Positions 61,150 through 64,000 of a stretch of DNA of 64,000 nucleotides are shown piece by piece. Both the position numbers and the translations under genes were made by a program. The DNA is from Arthrobacter sp. OAP107 (GTDB taxonomy: Bacteria; Actinomycetota; Actinomycetes; Actinomycetales; Micrococcaceae). The notes under the pieces were generated by a model that searched no databases, had not been told where the DNA came from, and saw only the letters and a program-made list of their open reading frames with translations. The stretch spans positions 3,968,001 through 4,032,000 of the forward strand of contig NZ_JBEPOK010000001.1 in assembly GCF_040546765.1 (NCBI RefSeq). The letters are read 5' to 3'. Position 1 is the first letter of the stretch, and each line of letters opens with the position of its first letter.

Positions 61150-61186
61150 GGGTTTGTCTCCGCGTTGGGGTGTGATCTGCACTATA

Positions 61187-61205
61187 TTAGATCAGAATGA
61201 TCCAA
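61187..61205. promoter_or_regulatory. Candidate GntR operator
   Basis: TTAGATCA-GAA-TGATCCAA is an imperfect 8-base palindrome, between the nitrilase and the divergent GntR gene; it suits FCD-type GntR dimers. Confidence 0.55.
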
Positions 61206-61223
61206 TTATGGGAAGGGGCTGAG

Positions 61224-61997
61224 ATGGGCCGTAAAGTAGCGGATATGACCCGTCAGTTGGAGGACACCGCCTCCCCCATCGGTTCCGGCGCCTTGGCCGG
61301 CATCGACCGCAGAAGCGCCATCGACGCCGTGCGGCTGCGCATCGGCATGGCGATTTCGCTGGGGCTGCTGAAGCCCGGCGAGCGCCTGCCCGACCAGGAG
61401 GATGTGGCGCTCGGCCTGTCCGTCAGCCCGATCACCGCCCGCCGTGCACTGGCGAGCCTGGCGGACCAGGGCGTGGTGGTCCGGCGGCGCGGCCGGGCCG
61501 GCGGGACCTTCGTGGCGGACGAGCCGCCACGTCAGGTGCTGGCCGAACTCACCGCATCGCCGGCGGAGTCGCAGGCCGTGAACCGGCTGGTGGACCGGCG
61601 GCTGCTCTTCGAATGCGCGGTGACGCACTATGCGGCGGTCAACGCCACGGCCGAGCAGCTCGACGAGCTCGAGCGGCTCACCCGGGACATGGCCGAGTCC
61701 ACCGACTGGTCCGCGTACCACCAGGCCGACGAGCAGTTCCACCAACTGGTGGGCACAGCCTCTTGTCTGGGGACCGCCGTCGGGGTTTACCACGAGACGC
61801 TGGCCGAGCTCTACGCCTACTTCATCCCCTACCCGATCGAGCTGCTGCACAAATCCAACGGCGACCACATTGAGCTGGTGGCGGCGCTGCGCGCCGGGGA
61901 CGGGGGCACCGCCGTCGAAATCTCCCGCAAGCACGTGGACATCCTGCACCGGACCATGTTCATGGGCCTGGCGAAGGACACCGCCGAAACACCCTGA
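61224..61997 (+). CDS. GntR family regulator with FCD domain
   Basis: A 257-aa regulator. The winged helix is at about residues 30-85 (KPGERLPDQEDVALGLSVS, then ITARRALASLADQGVVVRR), followed by a helical FCD ligand domain with ADEQFHQLVG and HIELVAALRAGD. ATG 61224 follows AGGGG; an earlier ATG at 61197 would overlap the operator. It probably controls the nitrilase-permease unit. Confidence 0.9.
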   Translation: MGRKVADMTRQLEDTASPIGSGALAGIDRRSAIDAVRLRIGMAISLGLLKPGERLPDQEDVALGLSVSPITARRALASLADQGVVVRRRGRAGGTFVADEPPRQVLAELTASPAESQAVNRLVDRRLLFECAVTHYAAVNATAEQLDELERLTRDMAESTDWSAYHQADEQFHQLVGTASCLGTAVGVYHETLAELYAYFIPYPIELLHKSNGDHIELVAALRAGDGGTAVEISRKHVDILHRTMFMGLAKDTAETP

Positions 61998-62153
61998 TCC
62001 GCTGCTGAACGGAATGCCCTGGTAACCGCCATACTCCCTGCACACGCGCGGTTTTCAGGAGTAGGCTGTGGACGTCGGCAGGATTCCTGCGACTCCTTGC
62101 CGCGAGCCGGTTCTCCATTCGAAGAGCCGGCAGTCACCGTGAAAGGGAGACTA

Positions 62154-62627
62154 ATGACAACCGCTTCACACCCCGCACACCACCACGCTATGGGGCTGTC
62201 CCTTCACAACACCGCCTTGGGTCTTGGTGTCGTTTTCCTGCTGGTGGGCGTCCTCGGGTTCATCCCGGGAATCACCACCAACTACGGCGCCATGAGCTTT
62301 GCCGGACATGACTCCGGGGCCATGCTGCTTGGCGTCTTCCAGGTGTCCGTACTGCACAACATCGTGCATCTGCTGTTCGGCGCGGCCGGCATCGCAATGG
62401 CCAGGACTGGCTCAGCGGCCCGCTGGTTCTTGCTGGGCGGCGGCATCGTGTACATCGTTCTGTGGCTGTACGGCCTGGTCATCGACATGAACACGGGCGC
62501 CAACTTCGTCCCGTTCAACTCTGCCGACAACTGGCTGCACCTGATCCTCGGCCTCGCCATGGTCGGTTTGGGCCTCTGGCTCGGCAGGGATGCCATGGAC
62601 CGGACGAGGGGAACCGCCACGCCATAG
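62154..62627 (+). CDS. DUF4383 family membrane protein
   Basis: A 157-aa protein with four membrane spans, and HNIVHLLFGAAGIAMA typical of DUF4383. GAAAGGGAG precedes ATG 62154. Function unknown; it is followed by a terminator. Confidence 0.88.
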   Translation: MTTASHPAHHHAMGLSLHNTALGLGVVFLLVGVLGFIPGITTNYGAMSFAGHDSGAMLLGVFQVSVLHNIVHLLFGAAGIAMARTGSAARWFLLGGGIVYIVLWLYGLVIDMNTGANFVPFNSADNWLHLILGLAMVGLGLWLGRDAMDRTRGTATP

Positions 62628-62655
62628 CGCGGACCCACGGTCCTGAATTAACCAA

Positions 62656-62693
62656 CGACGGCGGCCGTCCCCTTTTCGGGGCGGCCGTCGTCG
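62656..62693. terminator. Terminator hairpin between convergent genes
   Basis: A stem of about 16 pairs with one bulge (CGGCCG and CCCC paired with GGGG and CGGCCG) and a TTTTC loop. It lies between DUF4383 and the convergent LysR gene. Confidence 0.75.
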
Positions 62694-62699
62694 CGTTTG

Positions 62700-63659
62700 C
62701 TACAGATAATCCCCGGCATGCTCGCGGGCGATTTCCAGCAGGGTGGAGTGGAAAGCCACCTCCGCCGGGGCGTAGACCTTGTCCTGGCGCTGGGCCAGCA
62801 ATACCCGCCGCAAAGGCGCGGCGGAACCGAGGCTAATGACCCGGACGTCCGGGTGCTGCAGGGCCACAGCAGTCTTGGGCACCATGGCCACGCCCATCCC
62901 GACGCTCACCATCGCCTGGGCCTCCTGGTAGTCGTTGGCCAGGAAGCCAATGGTTGGCTCAAACCCCGCGGCATGGGCTGAGCGCTGCAGCACCTCCACC
63001 ACAGGGTGGGCCTCGGCCCGCACGATCCACGATTCCTTCCGGAGCTCTTCCATGCGGATCTCGTCGCGGTCCGCAAGCGGGTGCCCGCGGGACACCAGAA
63101 GGACGGTGCTTTCCTGGAAGACTTCGGTGATCCGGATGGAATCGTCATGAAAGCGGTTCCAGGGGTAGTCCCAAAGCAGGCACAGCCCGGTGACTCCCGA
63201 CTGGAGGTCTTCAACAAGCTCCTCGAAGCGCGCACTCCGAAGTGAGAGGCCAATCGCCGGGTACCTCTTCTTGAAGGCCCGGATGACAACCGGCATGAAT
63301 GAGCCGGCGAGCGTCGGAAACGTGCCTACGGTCAGGGAACCGCGTTTAAGTCCCGCGATCTGGTCCAGGTCGGACTGGGCGGCCCGCATCTGCCCGACGA
63401 TCTTGCGGGCGTGGCCGGCGAGCACCTGGCCGGCCTCCGTGGGGACCACCCCGCGGGAACGGCGGTTGAGGAGAGGCTGCCCGACTTCCTGCTCGAGCTT
63501 CCGCAGCTGTTGGGAGACCGCTGAGGGCGTGTACAGCATCAGTTCGGCCGCAGCAGTGATCGATCCCTGCTCGACGACCTCCACCAGCAGGGCCAGCCGC
63601 CGGATGTCGAATAAATCTTGGGCTTCATCGTTAACCACTTCTTCACCCTTCTCCTCCAA
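62700..63659 (-). CDS. LysR family transcriptional regulator
   Basis: A 319-aa regulator. The helix-turn-helix is at about residues 18-75 (GSITAAAELMLYTPSAVSQQLRKLEQEVG), followed by the substrate-binding domain (SLTVGTFPTLAGSFMPVVIRAF). It is divergent from a PrpF-like gene across a 219-base gap, which it likely controls. Confidence 0.92.
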   Translation of the reverse strand: MEEKGEEVVNDEAQDLFDIRRLALLVEVVEQGSITAAAELMLYTPSAVSQQLRKLEQEVGQPLLNRRSRGVVPTEAGQVLAGHARKIVGQMRAAQSDLDQIAGLKRGSLTVGTFPTLAGSFMPVVIRAFKKRYPAIGLSLRSARFEELVEDLQSGVTGLCLLWDYPWNRFHDDSIRITEVFQESTVLLVSRGHPLADRDEIRMEELRKESWIVRAEAHPVVEVLQRSAHAAGFEPTIGFLANDYQEAQAMVSVGMGVAMVPKTAVALQHPDVRVISLGSAAPLRRVLLAQRQDKVYAPAEVAFHSTLLEIAREHAGDYL

Positions 63660-63878
63660 TGGTTCATTCTATGCAGCCGGCATGTGACTCGCTGGAACTC
63701 GCGGCCCAGTCGGTGCGCCAAAGGGCATTTTCATTGGTTCTCCAGCCCCTGAAACTCAGTGAATGAAGGAAGTCTACATAGACCAACAGAAATCCAACAT
63801 TGTCTTCATTTGTGATCTGGCTCAATCTCGAAGTAAGGCTCCGAACCTCGGGGCGGTAGAGAAGCGAGGAACGGGATC

Positions 63879-64000
63879 ATGAAGATCGAAGCGGAGTGGA
63901 TGCGTGGAGGCACCAGCAAGTGCTGGGTCTTCGAAACCGGACACCTGGGCGAGACAGGAACCAGCCCGGATGTCCTGCTTCCCCGGCTGTTCGGCAGCCC
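63879..64000 (+). CDS. PrpF family isomerase, cut by window end
   Basis: The first 40 codons read KIEAEWMRGGTSKCWVFE, the start signature of the PrpF/4-oxalomesaconate tautomerase family, with the MRGGTSK motif. AGGA precedes ATG 63879. PrpF proteins isomerise methylaconitate or tautomerise oxalomesaconate in gallate/protocatechuate cleavage. Which one cannot be told from this part. Confidence 0.85.
   Translation, partial: MKIEAEWMRGGTSKCWVFETGHLGETGTSPDVLLPRLFGS

Overview
The window is about 65% GC, with dense genes, GTG and TTG starts, many overlapping start/stop codons, and families typical of soil Actinobacteria (Excalibur proteins, DUF4383, class F sortase, TM2/Ltp proteins, many MFS and APC permeases). 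A 63-bp palindromic intergenic repeat occurs twice. The best fit is an Arthrobacter/Pseudarthrobacter-like chromosome (Micrococcaceae); this is inferred from gene content and not from a marker gene. No rRNA, tRNA, CRISPR array or intact insertion sequence was found.

Layout. 1-10.3 kb: the 3' part of a multicopper oxidase, two unknown genes, then an amino-acid permease, aminotransferase, Lrp regulator and ThDP enzyme that look like an amino-acid catabolic group, and a glycogen-debranching-type enzyme. 10.3-17.0 kb: a nitroaromatic module. A nitroreductase and a 4-hydroxylaminobenzoate lyase-like protein form an operon with an MFS transporter. A divergent TetR gene, an AAHS-type aromatic acid symporter (frameshifted) and a DoxX-AhpD pair lie beside it. 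Near-identical 31-bp palindromes sit at two of its promoters. 17.1-22.7 kb: accessory genes, including a nitroreductase/azoreductase pair and a MarR gene that share a 15-bp promoter motif.

22.9-33.6 kb is a defence island. It holds a complete type I Wadjet operon (jetA-jetB-jetC-jetD, translationally overlapping), then an OLD-family ATPase/TOPRIM nuclease of lower GC, then a convergent unknown gene with a possible PD-(D/E)xK-like core. 33.8-38.7 kb is a mosaic: an intact GntR gene, a TetR/DHA2 efflux cassette, an internally deleted copy of the same GntR gene, a TM2-Ltp protein, an SDR gene fragment and a third GntR tail.

38.7-49.2 kb carries transport and metabolic genes: amidohydrolase plus MFS, a truncated flavoprotein, VOC and GYD proteins, an MHS symporter, an AlaX-like editing protein, and an XRE-cupin regulator with a broken B3/B4 gene and an RhtA-like exporter. 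49.4-56.2 kb is a cell-surface region: an Excalibur lipoprotein, an Excalibur HNH nuclease, an MFS pump, an Excalibur wall protein beside its probable class F sortase, and an S1C protease with a coiled-coil partner. 56.3-64 kb holds a slipin, two nitrilase-family hydrolases around a frameshifted APC permease with a divergent GntR, a DUF4383 protein, and a LysR regulator divergent from a PrpF-like gene cut by the window edge.

A theme of the window is decay at module borders. Tails of GntR, SDR, nitrilase, B3/B4 and flavoprotein genes remain where cargo appears to have been gained or lost.
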